From CALBZG01 sp964486295 (lineage in GTDB: Bacteria > Bacillota > Clostridia > Peptostreptococcales > Anaerovoracaceae), in contig CAZAMF010000008.1 of NCBI GenBank assembly GCA_964486295.1, forward strand, positions 30,569-94,568: 64,000 nt of DNA. The letters are read 5' to 3'. The notes under the pieces are model-generated. The model searched no databases. It worked only from the letters and a program-made list of their open reading frames with translations, and was not told the DNA's origin. The translations under genes and the position numbers were made by a program. Each line of letters begins with the position of its first letter. Position 1 is the first letter of the stretch. Shown in pieces: positions 55,685 to 63,904 of the stretch.

Positions 55685-57271
55685 ATGTCGATGTTTTGTT
55701 TTCAGTGTGAACAAACTGCCGGTGGAAAAAGCTGTACCGGTAAAGCAGGTGTGTGCGGAAAGAAGGAAGACACCTCGATGTACCAGGATCAGCTGACAGG
55801 CGCACTGATTGGCCTGGCCAGAGCTGCTATGAAAAGTTCACCGAATCAGCGCACTGATAAATTGATGATCGAAGGTTTATTCACGACGGTAACAAACGTA
55901 AATTTTGATGATGAATCCATCAAAGCTTTGATCAAAGCCGTTGAAGCAGAGAAAGCAGCCATTTCGGGAGGCTGCAGCTGCTGCGGATCCTGCGGCGGCA
56001 CCACAGAGAATTATGATATGAACGAACTGTGGAATGACAATGAGGATATCAGATCTCTTAAATCCCTGATCCTATTTGGACTTCGCGGTGTCGGTGCTTA
56101 TGCCTACCATGCGATGGTTCTGGGATATACCGATGAAACCGTGAACGACTTCCTTTATGAGGGGATGTACGCAATAGGCGAAGATTATAATATGGACCAG
56201 CTTTTACCGCTTGTTTTGAAGGTGGGAGAAATCAACTTCAAATGTATGGAACTTTTGGACAAAGCAAATACTGAAACATACGGCACACCGGTTCCGACAA
56301 CCGTTCCGCTAGCCGTTGAAAAAGGTCCTTTCATTGTGATTTCAGGGCATGATCTCAAGGATCTGCAAATTCTTCTGGAGCAAACCAAGGATAAAGGTAT
56401 CAATATTTATACCCACGGCGAGATGCTGCCGGCTCATGCTTATCCAAAGCTCAAAGCATATCCGCATTTAAAGGGTAATTTCGGAACGGCATGGCAGAAT
56501 CAGCAAAAGGAATTTGAAAATATTCCCGCACCTGTTCTGTTTACAACCAACTGCCTGATGCCTCCTAAAGCAAGCTACGCAGACAGAATCTTTACAACTG
56601 AAGTAGTTTACTACCCTGAGATGGTTCATATCGGAGAAAGTAAGGACTTTACTCCTGTGATCAATAAGGCGCTGGAGCTGGGCGGATACAAGGAAGATAC
56701 TGCATTTACAGGTATCAATGGCGGAACTCAGGTAACTACAGGCTTTGGCCACGGCACCGTTTTGTCAGTTGCCGGAACAGTTGTGGACGCAGTAAAAGCA
56801 GGCGCTATTAAGCACTTCTTCTTGGTTGGCGGATGTGACGGAGCGAAAACAGGCCGCAACTACTACACCGAATTCGTTGAAAAGACACCTGCAGACACGG
56901 TGATCCTGACTCTGGCTTGCGGAAAGTATCGTTTTAACGACCTGGATCTTGGAACCATCGGCGGTTTGCCGCGGATCATGGATATGGGCCAGTGCAATGA
57001 TGCCTACAGTGCTATCAAAGTTGCGGTCGCCCTTGCAGATGCATTTGGCTGTACCGTTAATGAACTGCCGCTTACTCTGGTTCTTTCCTGGTACGAGCAA
57101 AAGGCTGTTTGCATCCTGCTGACCCTTCTGTACCTCGGAATCAAGAACATTTATCTGGGACCAAGCCTTCCGGCCTTTGTATCCCCTAATGTCCTGAACT
57201 TCCTGGTAGAGAACTTCAACATCAGCCCGATCAGCACTCCGGATGAAGATCTCAAAAAAATTCTCGGATAA
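55685..57271 (+). CDS. hcp: Hybrid-cluster protein (hydroxylamine/NO reductase)
   Basis: A 528-residue cytoplasmic Fe-S-O cluster enzyme that reduces NO or hydroxylamine under anaerobic stress. The N-terminal cubane ligands are Cys 5, 8, 17 and 24 in MFCFQCEQTAGGKSC and AGVCGK. The hybrid-cluster ligands lie in THGEMLPAHAYPKL, VLFTTNCLMPPK, FLVGGCDGAKTGRNYYTEF and TLACGKYRFN. Length fits the prismane class of anaerobes. A strong GGAGG precedes the ATG. The ferredoxin upstream is the probable electron donor. Confidence 0.97.
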   Translation: MSMFCFQCEQTAGGKSCTGKAGVCGKKEDTSMYQDQLTGALIGLARAAMKSSPNQRTDKLMIEGLFTTVTNVNFDDESIKALIKAVEAEKAAISGGCSCCGSCGGTTENYDMNELWNDNEDIRSLKSLILFGLRGVGAYAYHAMVLGYTDETVNDFLYEGMYAIGEDYNMDQLLPLVLKVGEINFKCMELLDKANTETYGTPVPTTVPLAVEKGPFIVISGHDLKDLQILLEQTKDKGINIYTHGEMLPAHAYPKLKAYPHLKGNFGTAWQNQQKEFENIPAPVLFTTNCLMPPKASYADRIFTTEVVYYPEMVHIGESKDFTPVINKALELGGYKEDTAFTGINGGTQVTTGFGHGTVLSVAGTVVDAVKAGAIKHFFLVGGCDGAKTGRNYYTEFVEKTPADTVILTLACGKYRFNDLDLGTIGGLPRIMDMGQCNDAYSAIKVAVALADAFGCTVNELPLTLVLSWYEQKAVCILLTLLYLGIKNIYLGPSLPAFVSPNVLNFLVENFNISPISTPDEDLKKILG

Positions 57272-57315
57272 TTCATGTTTGCAGTCAAAAGGTTGTTAAA
57301 AGTATAAAATACAAT

Positions 57316-57352
57316 AAAAAAGCGGTTGGGCTTAAAGCTCATCCGCTTTTTT
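57316..57352 (+). terminator. Terminator after hcp (bidirectional)
   Basis: AGCGG...GGGCT pairs with AGCTC...CCGCT around a short loop, with an A run on the left and TTTTTT on the right. It separates the convergent hcp and permease genes. Confidence 0.85.
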
Positions 57353-57391
57353 ATGGATCATGATTATTGGAAGTTGAGTTAATTTCTACAT

Positions 57392-58927
57392 TTATTTCTT
57401 GAGTGGCGGGAATTTTTCGTCAAACAACACTTCATCCGCGCCCAGGACGACATTTGTTCTGGTCTTTCCAAGCTTCTTCATAATCACATAAAGCGCGATC
57501 GGAAGGAAGATGGCAACCAGCGAAATAATGAATACGGCAACGTCTTCAAATACGCAGAGAATCATGGCTGCAATTTGAACGATGATAGCGAAGTAGCAAA
57601 GGCCAGGATACCATTTGGCTTTTACTGCCAGCACTTCATCCACTACATATCCTCTCTGAATAAGCTTCTTTCTGAATATGGATTGAGAGAAGCAGATGCT
57701 CAGCCAGCAAAGAGTTCCTGTAAATCCTGATATCGCAATCATCTTGGCATAGAGCGGAAGTCCACTTTCGCCCCATACACCGAGATAGTCTGAAGCAAAT
57801 CCAAGAAGGAAAACCAGCCAGCAAGGGATGATCGTCGCAACGGTTGCATTGTAAGGTACATTAAATCTGTTCAAATTTGAAAGGAATTTTGGTGCAAGGC
57901 CTTCCACCGAAAGTCCGTACATGGAACGAACAGTTCCGTAAAATCCGGAATTGGCGCAGGAAAAGGCTGCAATGAGGACAACGACAGTGAACAGTCCGGC
58001 TGCCCATTTCAGTCCGTATACTCCAAGGGTATAAGCAAAGATGCTTTCATCCAGACTGGCTTCTGCATAAGGAACAACCAGGGTCAGTACCAGAATAGGA
58101 ATGATATAGATTAAAATGATACGCCATGCTACCTTTTTACATGCATTCGGTACATTTTTGGCGGGATCCTGAGTTTCTGCCGCTGACAGACCAACGATTT
58201 CAGATCCCTGGAAATTGACCAGTGTCCAGATCATGTATGTGATAATGATAAATCCGCCTGCAGGGAACAGTTTCGACATTGCGCTTCCCTCGCCGCCCAA
58301 TATGATCTGCGATCCGATGAAGCCACCTCCCTGTGTGAAAGGATGCATATTACCACCGATCATTCCCATCCAGATCAAAACGCCGCATATTACAAACAGG
58401 ATAATCGCTAAAATTTTAATGATTGCCATAACAGATTCGATGTGGCCGAACCATGTTACCTGATAAAGATTGATTGCCGTCAAGAGAGCCAGTGCTACGA
58501 TGCCCCATACAAAAGTGCTCCAGACCGGATTTTGAAAAGGCAGCTCTACAAAATAGTTCATAAATGTTCCTACTGCCAGCGCTTCGGAAGGGATATATAC
58601 AACCCAGTTTACCCAAAACGCCCAGCCGATTCCGGCTGCCGCCGTGTCTCCAAGAAAATCACGGGCATAGGATACGAATGAGCCTCTTCTCGGAATATTA
58701 ACCAGAATTTCCATAAATGACTGCATAACACCATAGATGACGATCCCTGCAATAACATACCCTACTATTACAGCGCCGGGACCCATCTCAGAGAATGTAA
58801 GGCCTAACCCCAAGAAATAGCAGGAACCGATGATGCCGCCCAGTGCAATCAATGAAACATGCCAAGGTCTTATACCACGGGCCAGCGTCCGTTCGCTTTT
58901 CTCGGATGTTCTTAATTCGTCCGTCAT
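57392..58927 (-). CDS. Amino acid permease, APC superfamily (AAT type)
   Basis: A 511-residue carrier with about twelve TM helices. RGIRPWHVSLIALGGIIGSC is helix 1 with the substrate-binding glycines. FSEMGPGAVIVGYVIAGIVI and YARDFLGDTAAAGIGWAFWV follow. VNFQGSEIVGLSAAETQDPA is the conserved helix-6 to loop region of amino acid/proton symporters such as GabP, LysP or arginine carriers. The substrate cannot be named. It stands alone, convergent with hcp, with AAGGAGG before its ATG. Confidence 0.9.
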   Translation of the reverse strand: MTDELRTSEKSERTLARGIRPWHVSLIALGGIIGSCYFLGLGLTFSEMGPGAVIVGYVIAGIVIYGVMQSFMEILVNIPRRGSFVSYARDFLGDTAAAGIGWAFWVNWVVYIPSEALAVGTFMNYFVELPFQNPVWSTFVWGIVALALLTAINLYQVTWFGHIESVMAIIKILAIILFVICGVLIWMGMIGGNMHPFTQGGGFIGSQIILGGEGSAMSKLFPAGGFIIITYMIWTLVNFQGSEIVGLSAAETQDPAKNVPNACKKVAWRIILIYIIPILVLTLVVPYAEASLDESIFAYTLGVYGLKWAAGLFTVVVLIAAFSCANSGFYGTVRSMYGLSVEGLAPKFLSNLNRFNVPYNATVATIIPCWLVFLLGFASDYLGVWGESGLPLYAKMIAISGFTGTLCWLSICFSQSIFRKKLIQRGYVVDEVLAVKAKWYPGLCYFAIIVQIAAMILCVFEDVAVFIISLVAIFLPIALYVIMKKLGKTRTNVVLGADEVLFDEKFPPLKK

Positions 58928-59267
58928 AGTTCTCCTCCTTAAAACTAATATTTTGTACTTAAAATAATTGCGTATGCCTTCAGGCTAATTCATTTTTCCA
59001 TAAAAGATTTTAAAAGTCAATTAATATACTCAAAATTGGGTTTAGTCTGAATATTCCCCTTTTGCATAAAAATTACATGTTTTTACGCCTTTACAAAATA
59101 ATTTGCAAACCCTGCAGCCCAGTAAATTGAACGTGTTTTACTTTTACAAAAAATAAGCCGGGCTGCGCCAACTTTCGTTGTTGCAGCCCGGCTCCTGCTT
59201 TTGCCTGTTAAATTGGGCAAAATAATCACATTTTTGAAGCAGACTTATAAAGCAAAAATGGTGTGTT
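58928..59267. other. Intergenic region upstream of the permease
   Basis: About 340 bp with no gene. The half nearest the permease is AT-rich and holds a weak promoter candidate on the minus strand (TATATT about 59030, TTCAGA 17 bp upstream). No T-box, lysine or glycine riboswitch features are apparent. The far end holds the terminator of the ROK kinase gene. Confidence 0.5.
59145..59193 (-). terminator. Terminator of the ROK kinase gene
   Basis: An 11-bp perfect GC-rich stem AGCCGGGCTGC (59156-59166; partner 59183-59193) has a 16-base loop and is followed on the minus strand by TTATTTTTTG. Confidence 0.88.
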
Positions 59268-60218
59268 TTAATCCGTGTTTTTATGCAGGAGAGAGGCTCC
59301 GATCAAACCCGCCTTGTTTCCAAGTACCGCCGGTACGATTTTATAGCTTGCTTTGTAAAAAGATTTTTCCCTGACCAAGGCGCGGAGCGGTTCATAGAGG
59401 AATTCACCGGCTTCTCCCACACCACCGCCGATGGCAATGATTTCAGGATCCAGCAAAGAAGTGATGGATGTGATAGCCGCGCTGAGGTTATCAATAAAAG
59501 TATCAAAAATGCTTTTTGCAATTGCATCTCCTTGCTTCGCTGCATCGATGACAAGCTTAGCATCCACATTTTCCGGCTTGTTCCTGGCCATTCCGGTCAG
59601 AATTCCACCCTTGTTTGCTTCGACACATCGCCTGCCTTGCTCTGCAAGCCATGAGGCGGAACAATACGCCTCAACACATCCCCTGTTTCCGCAGCTGCAT
59701 AATTCGCCTCCGTAGATCAGCATCATATGGCCCAGTTCAACGCCATGTCCCAAGCCTCCGCGAAACATTCTGCCATTCAGGATCAGTCCGCCGCCGACCC
59801 CGGTTCCAATGGTAATCAGAACCGCAGTTTTTGCGTTGACAAAAGCCCCCGCATGCAGTTCCCCGAGTGCGGCAGCATCCGCGTCATTTGCTATAAAAAC
59901 CGGCGTTTTCGGGAAACGGTTCATTATTTCCGATTTAATGGGAACATTGTGAAAGCCCAAATTGTGGGCGTGTATGACCCTCTGTCCGGTGGGATCGATG
60001 CTTCCGGGCACCGCAACACCGATTGAGCCCAGCTGATCAGGGCTGATTTCCCTTTCTGCCGTCATATCCGAGATAGTTTGCACCAGTTTCAACAACACTT
60101 GATCAAACCCTCCGTCGGGGAATTTTTCCTTTCGGAAAGCTACAATATTCATACTTTCGTCGTCCACCAATCCGGCTTTGATGGTTGTCCCACCGATATC
60201 GATTCCTGCATGAAGCAT
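59268..60218 (-). CDS. ROK-family sugar kinase (glucokinase-like)
   Basis: A 316-residue kinase. The phosphate-binding start is HAGIDIGGTTIKAGLVDDE. The catalytic Asp lies in FIANDADAAALGELHAG, and ITIGTGVGGGLILNGRMFRG follows. The ROK zinc motif is GHMMLIYGGELCSCGNRGCV. There is no N-terminal helix-turn-helix, so it is an enzyme, not a repressor. Glucose or N-acetylglucosamine/N-acetylmannosamine are likely substrates; nagA about 800 bp away hints at an amino sugar. It is divergent from the SanA/YdcF-like gene with only 46 bp between starts. Confidence 0.9.
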   Translation of the reverse strand: MLHAGIDIGGTTIKAGLVDDESMNIVAFRKEKFPDGGFDQVLLKLVQTISDMTAEREISPDQLGSIGVAVPGSIDPTGQRVIHAHNLGFHNVPIKSEIMNRFPKTPVFIANDADAAALGELHAGAFVNAKTAVLITIGTGVGGGLILNGRMFRGGLGHGVELGHMMLIYGGELCSCGNRGCVEAYCSASWLAEQGRRCVEANKGGILTGMARNKPENVDAKLVIDAAKQGDAIAKSIFDTFIDNLSAAITSITSLLDPEIIAIGGGVGEAGEFLYEPLRALVREKSFYKASYKIVPAVLGNKAGLIGASLLHKNTD

Positions 60219-60229
60219 GGTAAACCTCC

Positions 60230-60258
60230 TTGTTTTTTTAAATTCCCTGGTGTACTAT
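60230..60258 (+). promoter_or_regulatory. Promoter of the SanA/YdcF-like gene
   Basis: TTGTTT (60230-60235) and TACTAT (60253-60258) have a 17-bp spacer. The expected start of transcription, about 6-7 bases later, coincides with ATG 60265, so the mRNA may be leaderless or nearly so. Confidence 0.55.
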
Positions 60259-60264
60259 ATAAAA

Positions 60265-60957
60265 ATGCGTAAAGTTTGTTTTATATTTATCATCATTTTA
60301 ATCCTGATTACTGTTCTGCCTTTGGCGATCAATCGTTTTGTCATAACTTCAACGGAAAACCTTGTGATCGGTTCTTTGTCCGATACAAAGGTTTTATCCA
60401 GCCAAGAGGTGACCAGGCTGAAGGAATTTGATCCGCAATGCATCTTAGTTCTGGGTGCCGGTCTGAGTTCCAACGGAGCCCCGAGTCCAATGCTGAAGGA
60501 TCGACTTGATGCCGGAATTTCCTTATATATGGCCGGGGTGGCGCCAAAACTGCTTTTGTCCGGCGATCATGGCAAAGAATATTACGATGAGGTAAATGCC
60601 ATGAAAAAATATGCGCTTGAAGCCGGTGTTCCTTCGGATGATCTGTTTCTGGATTATGCAGGTTTCTCAACCTATGAGTCCATGTACCGGGCGAAAGTGA
60701 TTTTCAAGGTCAAGAGGATGGTCATTGTTACGCAACGATATCATCAGTATCGGGCACTTTATACAGCCAACGGTTTTGGGATCGAATCCTGCGGGTTTTC
60801 TTCGGATCAGCAGATTTATTCCGGCCAGGATTCCAGAGATATCAGGGAATTTCTCGCCAGGAACAAGGATTTCATACAGATGTTGGTGAAGCCAGAGCCA
60901 ACTTTTCTGGGCCCGTCCATTCCCATCACGGGGAATGGCGTTGATAGTCATGACTGA
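60265..60957 (+). CDS. SanA/YdcF-like (DUF218) membrane-anchored protein
   Basis: A 230-residue envelope protein. An N-terminal TM anchor (about 2-24, CFIFIIILILITVLPLAINR) precedes a DUF218/ElyC-SanA-YdcF domain with CILVLGAGLSSNGAPSPMLK, LLLSGDHGKEYYDEVNAMKK, STYESMYRAKVIFKVKRMVI and VTQRYHQYRALYTANGFGI. The conserved Asp, Glu, Arg and His form the family's putative active site. The SanA branch affects envelope permeability to large antibiotics; the reaction is not established. No Shine-Dalgarno is visible before ATG 60265. Its stop overlaps the convergent nagA stop by 10 bp. Confidence 0.87.
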   Translation: MRKVCFIFIIILILITVLPLAINRFVITSTENLVIGSLSDTKVLSSQEVTRLKEFDPQCILVLGAGLSSNGAPSPMLKDRLDAGISLYMAGVAPKLLLSGDHGKEYYDEVNAMKKYALEAGVPSDDLFLDYAGFSTYESMYRAKVIFKVKRMVIVTQRYHQYRALYTANGFGIESCGFSSDQQIYSGQDSRDIREFLARNKDFIQMLVKPEPTFLGPSIPITGNGVDSHD

Positions 60958-62147
60958 TGACCGTTCCGAATATCTGTGCCGTCAATATAGACTGAAGATA
61001 AATTGAAATTCCTATCAAGTATCAGAAAATCGGCTCTTTTGCCAACAGCAATAGAGCCGATTTCATTTTCCATACCTATTTTCTTTGCAGGATTGATGGT
61101 GGCCGCCTTGAATGCCGCCGTAGTTTCAAACCCGAATTTTACTGCGTTTTTCACACATTGCAGCAGATCGGTCACACTTCCTGCCAATGTGCCGTCTTCC
61201 AACTGCGCCCTTCCGTTATTCAAGATCACTTTTCTTTCACCGAAATCGAATTCCGTCTGCAAATGGGGCATGTTAATACAGCCCATGGGTGCCAATCCGT
61301 CGCTGATCAGGATCATTCTGTCCTCTGATACCAGGCGCAGCGCTATTCTCGCAGCGGCCGGGTGCACATGAACTCCGTCGCAAATCAGTTCAACGGTTAC
61401 ACTACTGTTATCCGATACGGCTCCCAGGATGCCCGGTTTTCTATGATGGAACGGAAGCATTCCGTTATATAGATGGGTAATATGGGTGGCTCCGGATTCC
61501 AATGCCATTTTTGCCTGTTGATAATCGCAACCGGTATGTGCGATTGAAAGAATGACCGTCATTTCGTTTTCCGGCGAAGCTGCTTTCGTTATAAATTCCA
61601 TCGCTCCCTGAAGTTCCGGGGCAATACTGATTATTTTTATGGCGTTTCCCGAGGCTGCCTGAAGTTTTTTAAATTCTTCCATATCCGGCTGTTTCAAAAA
61701 TCTGTCATCCTGGGAACCCCGTTTAGCAAAGGAAAGATAAGGACCCTCCATATAGAGCCCTTCCAGTTTTGCTGCACCGGCAACAGATTTCTGTTGCGCC
61801 CTGTAATCGGCTGTCATGGAGTAAAGCTGCATTAATCTGTCTGAATGCATCGACAAAGAAGCCGCCAAAAATGATGTCGTTCCCAAACTGGCCAGTCTCC
61901 GTGCGATTTTTTCCAAGCTTTCCCGGTCAGCGTTGGAATAGTCTTCTCCGTCTGCTCCATGCACATGAATATCCACAAGCCCCGGAACGACGAATGCTCC
62001 ATCCACATCGATCACATTCATCTCTTTCCCTGCCCTGTCGCAATTTATTTGCGCAGAAATTTCAGTAAACCGTCCGCCTTCAATTAAGATATCCTGTTTT
62101 ATGAAGTGAAAGTTTTCATCTAAAACCAGACCGTTTCGCAGAAGCAT
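60948..62147 (-). CDS. nagA: N-acetylglucosamine-6-phosphate deacetylase
   Basis: Amidohydrolase-fold enzyme of amino-sugar recycling, 399 residues. GLVDIHVHGADGEDYSNADR has the metal His 61 and His 63. LEGLYMEGPYLSFAKRGSQD follows, with SIAHTGCDYQQAKMALESGA, THITHLYNGMLPFHHRKPGI and LISDGLAPMGC. TVELICDGVHVHPAAARIAL is also conserved. It makes glucosamine 6-phosphate and acetate. No nagB is seen here. It is 13 bp downstream of a sugar nucleotidyltransferase gene and shares its promoter. Confidence 0.94.
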   Translation of the reverse strand: MLLRNGLVLDENFHFIKQDILIEGGRFTEISAQINCDRAGKEMNVIDVDGAFVVPGLVDIHVHGADGEDYSNADRESLEKIARRLASLGTTSFLAASLSMHSDRLMQLYSMTADYRAQQKSVAGAAKLEGLYMEGPYLSFAKRGSQDDRFLKQPDMEEFKKLQAASGNAIKIISIAPELQGAMEFITKAASPENEMTVILSIAHTGCDYQQAKMALESGATHITHLYNGMLPFHHRKPGILGAVSDNSSVTVELICDGVHVHPAAARIALRLVSEDRMILISDGLAPMGCINMPHLQTEFDFGERKVILNNGRAQLEDGTLAGSVTDLLQCVKNAVKFGFETTAAFKAATINPAKKIGMENEIGSIAVGKRADFLILDRNFNLSSVYIDGTDIRNGHQS

Positions 62148-62160
62148 TGTCGACCCCCGT

Positions 62161-63081
62161 TCAGCCCCAAAGCTTATCCGGATAAATACCTTTGTCTTTC
62201 ATTCGCTGGAGTTCAAAGGATACCGGTTCTTTGTCCTCTTTATATGTTACGCCATGCCATTGGTCATAAGATTTTAATACACGGACCGATGCTTTGCCTT
62301 CCCTGATGAGTTCATCAACTGTTCTAGGCAACAGCCATTCACATTTCAGGGGATTGACAGGGAGATTTTCTTTCAGAAAATCAGAGAACCGGCCTTCCAG
62401 CTCTTTAATAAAACTTTCTGTGAAACACCAGAAATTCATGGAAACGGTAGTCCCCCGAGGCACTGTGATCCAGCTGATCCCGTCATCTTCTGTAAAAGCA
62501 ATTTCTCCGTCTTTCCACATAATCCGTGTACGTTCCACAATATGGGACAAGTATCCATCAGGGCTTATTTCGCAGACTCCTCTGGCTACCGATCCGTGCT
62601 CGGTCAATGTGTTCTCAATTTCATAACCGATCATGGCATATCGATAGGTTGCATCATCTTCCGCCCCGATCAGATAGTCATACGCCGTCTGATATACGCT
62701 GGGGCCATAGTAATCGTCCGCATTGATCACACAAAACGGGCCGTCCACCAGATGTCTCGCCGCCATGACCGCATGGCTGGTTCCCCATGGTTTGATTCTG
62801 CCTTCCGGAACCTGAAATCCATCCGGCAGGTCTCCCAATTCCTGAAAAGCATAGGCAACTTCCAAATGTTTGTCTGCCTTTCCTTCGATCAAAGCTTTAA
62901 AATCGTTTTCGATTTCCTTCTTTATGATAAAAATGACTTTTTTGAATCCTGACATCATGGCATCGTATAATGAGAAATCCAGAATAATTTCCCCTTTATC
63001 AGAAATTGGATCCATCTGTTTCAGCCCGCCATACCGGCTTCCCATTCCCGCTGCCATAATGATTAGTGTAGGTTCTTTCAC
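62161..63081 (-). CDS. Sugar-phosphate nucleotidyltransferase family protein
   Basis: A 306-residue NTP-transferase. LIIMAAGMGSRYGGLKQMDP is the nucleotide-binding loop. DFSLYDAMMSGFKKVIFII and GTSHAVMAARHLVDGPFCVI follow, and NADDYYGPSVYQ carries the metal Asp pair. GTG 63081 is chosen because AGGAGGAG stands 7 bases upstream and the promoter at 63140-63168 would start transcription at about 63133, below the longer in-frame ATG 63141. The substrate is unknown; the operon with nagA suggests an amino sugar such as GlcNAc 1-phosphate. Confidence 0.87.
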   Translation of the reverse strand: MKEPTLIIMAAGMGSRYGGLKQMDPISDKGEIILDFSLYDAMMSGFKKVIFIIKKEIENDFKALIEGKADKHLEVAYAFQELGDLPDGFQVPEGRIKPWGTSHAVMAARHLVDGPFCVINADDYYGPSVYQTAYDYLIGAEDDATYRYAMIGYEIENTLTEHGSVARGVCEISPDGYLSHIVERTRIMWKDGEIAFTEDDGISWITVPRGTTVSMNFWCFTESFIKELEGRFSDFLKENLPVNPLKCEWLLPRTVDELIREGKASVRVLKSYDQWHGVTYKEDKEPVSFELQRMKDKGIYPDKLWG

Positions 63082-63139
63082 TGTTTTCTCCTCCTGAAAG
63101 ATTTTGAGCTGGTCAAAGTTGAGACTTTGCAGCCTTTTC

Positions 63140-63168
63140 ATTGTACCTTAAATCACCGGTAAATTCAA
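63140..63168 (-). promoter_or_regulatory. Promoter of the nucleotidyltransferase-nagA operon
   Basis: A minus-strand TTGAAT (63168-63163), a 17-bp spacer and TACAAT (63145-63140) lie about 60 bp before the GTG start of the nucleotidyltransferase gene. Confidence 0.72.
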
Positions 63169-63268
63169 GCCTGACAGAGCTTCCTCCGTTATTGGCTCCC
63201 CCTGGCTGCTGTCTCGCGGTCTCCCAGTCTGCCTGTCGTCATATTCTGTGCCGCATATTTGACTGTAT

Positions 63269-63297
63269 TTGTAATAACCCTATTGAAGTAGTATAAT
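63269..63297 (+). promoter_or_regulatory. Promoter of the DUF2148 gene
   Basis: TTGTAA (63269-63274), a 17-bp spacer and a perfect TATAAT (63292-63297) lie 55 bp before the ATG. The rest of 63082-63352 shows no gene. Confidence 0.72.
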
Positions 63298-63352
63298 TTC
63301 TTTATTATTTCGGAGGTGTTTGCTATTTTGAAGCAAATCAGGGAGGTGGAGT

Positions 63353-63904
63353 ATGATTTATAAAAGTGATGAATGTGAAAAGCGCGCAGCCATGGCTGTG
63401 GCTGATTTAATGGCGGCAGCCGCCAGAACAGCGCCGAAAGGCTGCGGTGTCGATGAGATATTTGTAACGATCATCGATGGTAAAGAAAAAGATCTTCTGA
63501 CTTCGGATATGCGTGAGATCGGGAAACAGCCTTATATGGAATTTTTCGAAAGAGACGCAGGTAATATTGATCAGAGCCACTGTGTGATACTTGTTGGTGT
63601 CCATGACGTCCCATTGGGTCTCAAAGGCTGCAGCCTCTGCGGATTCCCTAATTGTTCCGAAGCAAAAAAAGCAGGTTCAAAATGTGCCTTCAAAATCACT
63701 GATCTTGGTATTGCCATCGGTTCCATGGTCTCTATCGCCGCTAATCATCGGATGGATAATCGCTGTCTATATACCGCGGGTAGATCCGCTGCCAGACTGC
63801 ACCTTGTCCCTGACGATGTGACGATCTGCTTTGCGATACCCCTGGCAACCATGGGTAAAAATCCTTTCTTTGACAGAACGGGGCCGAGAGCCTGCAGGGA
63901 CTGA
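63353..63904 (+). CDS. DUF2148 ferredoxin-domain protein
   Basis: A 183-residue cytoplasmic protein. The first half (AAMAVADLMAAAARTAPKGC, then GVDEIFVTIIDGKE) and the Cys cluster GLKGCSLCGFPNCSEAKKAG with a later Cys (KCAFKITDLGIAIGSMVSI) define DUF2148, whose cysteines are thought to hold a 4Fe-4S cluster. The end has DVTICFAIPLATMGKNPFFD. Function is unknown; homologues are common in strict anaerobes. GGGAGGTGG precedes the ATG. I see no gene between 63905 and the window end. Confidence 0.88.
   Translation: MIYKSDECEKRAAMAVADLMAAAARTAPKGCGVDEIFVTIIDGKEKDLLTSDMREIGKQPYMEFFERDAGNIDQSHCVILVGVHDVPLGLKGCSLCGFPNCSEAKKAGSKCAFKITDLGIAIGSMVSIAANHRMDNRCLYTAGRSAARLHLVPDDVTICFAIPLATMGKNPFFDRTGPRACRD

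Noticed and set aside
58928..59267. Looked for a T-box or lysine riboswitch before the amino acid permease.
   Set aside because: No GGGTGGNACCGCG-type T-box sequence or other conserved riboswitch core is present.
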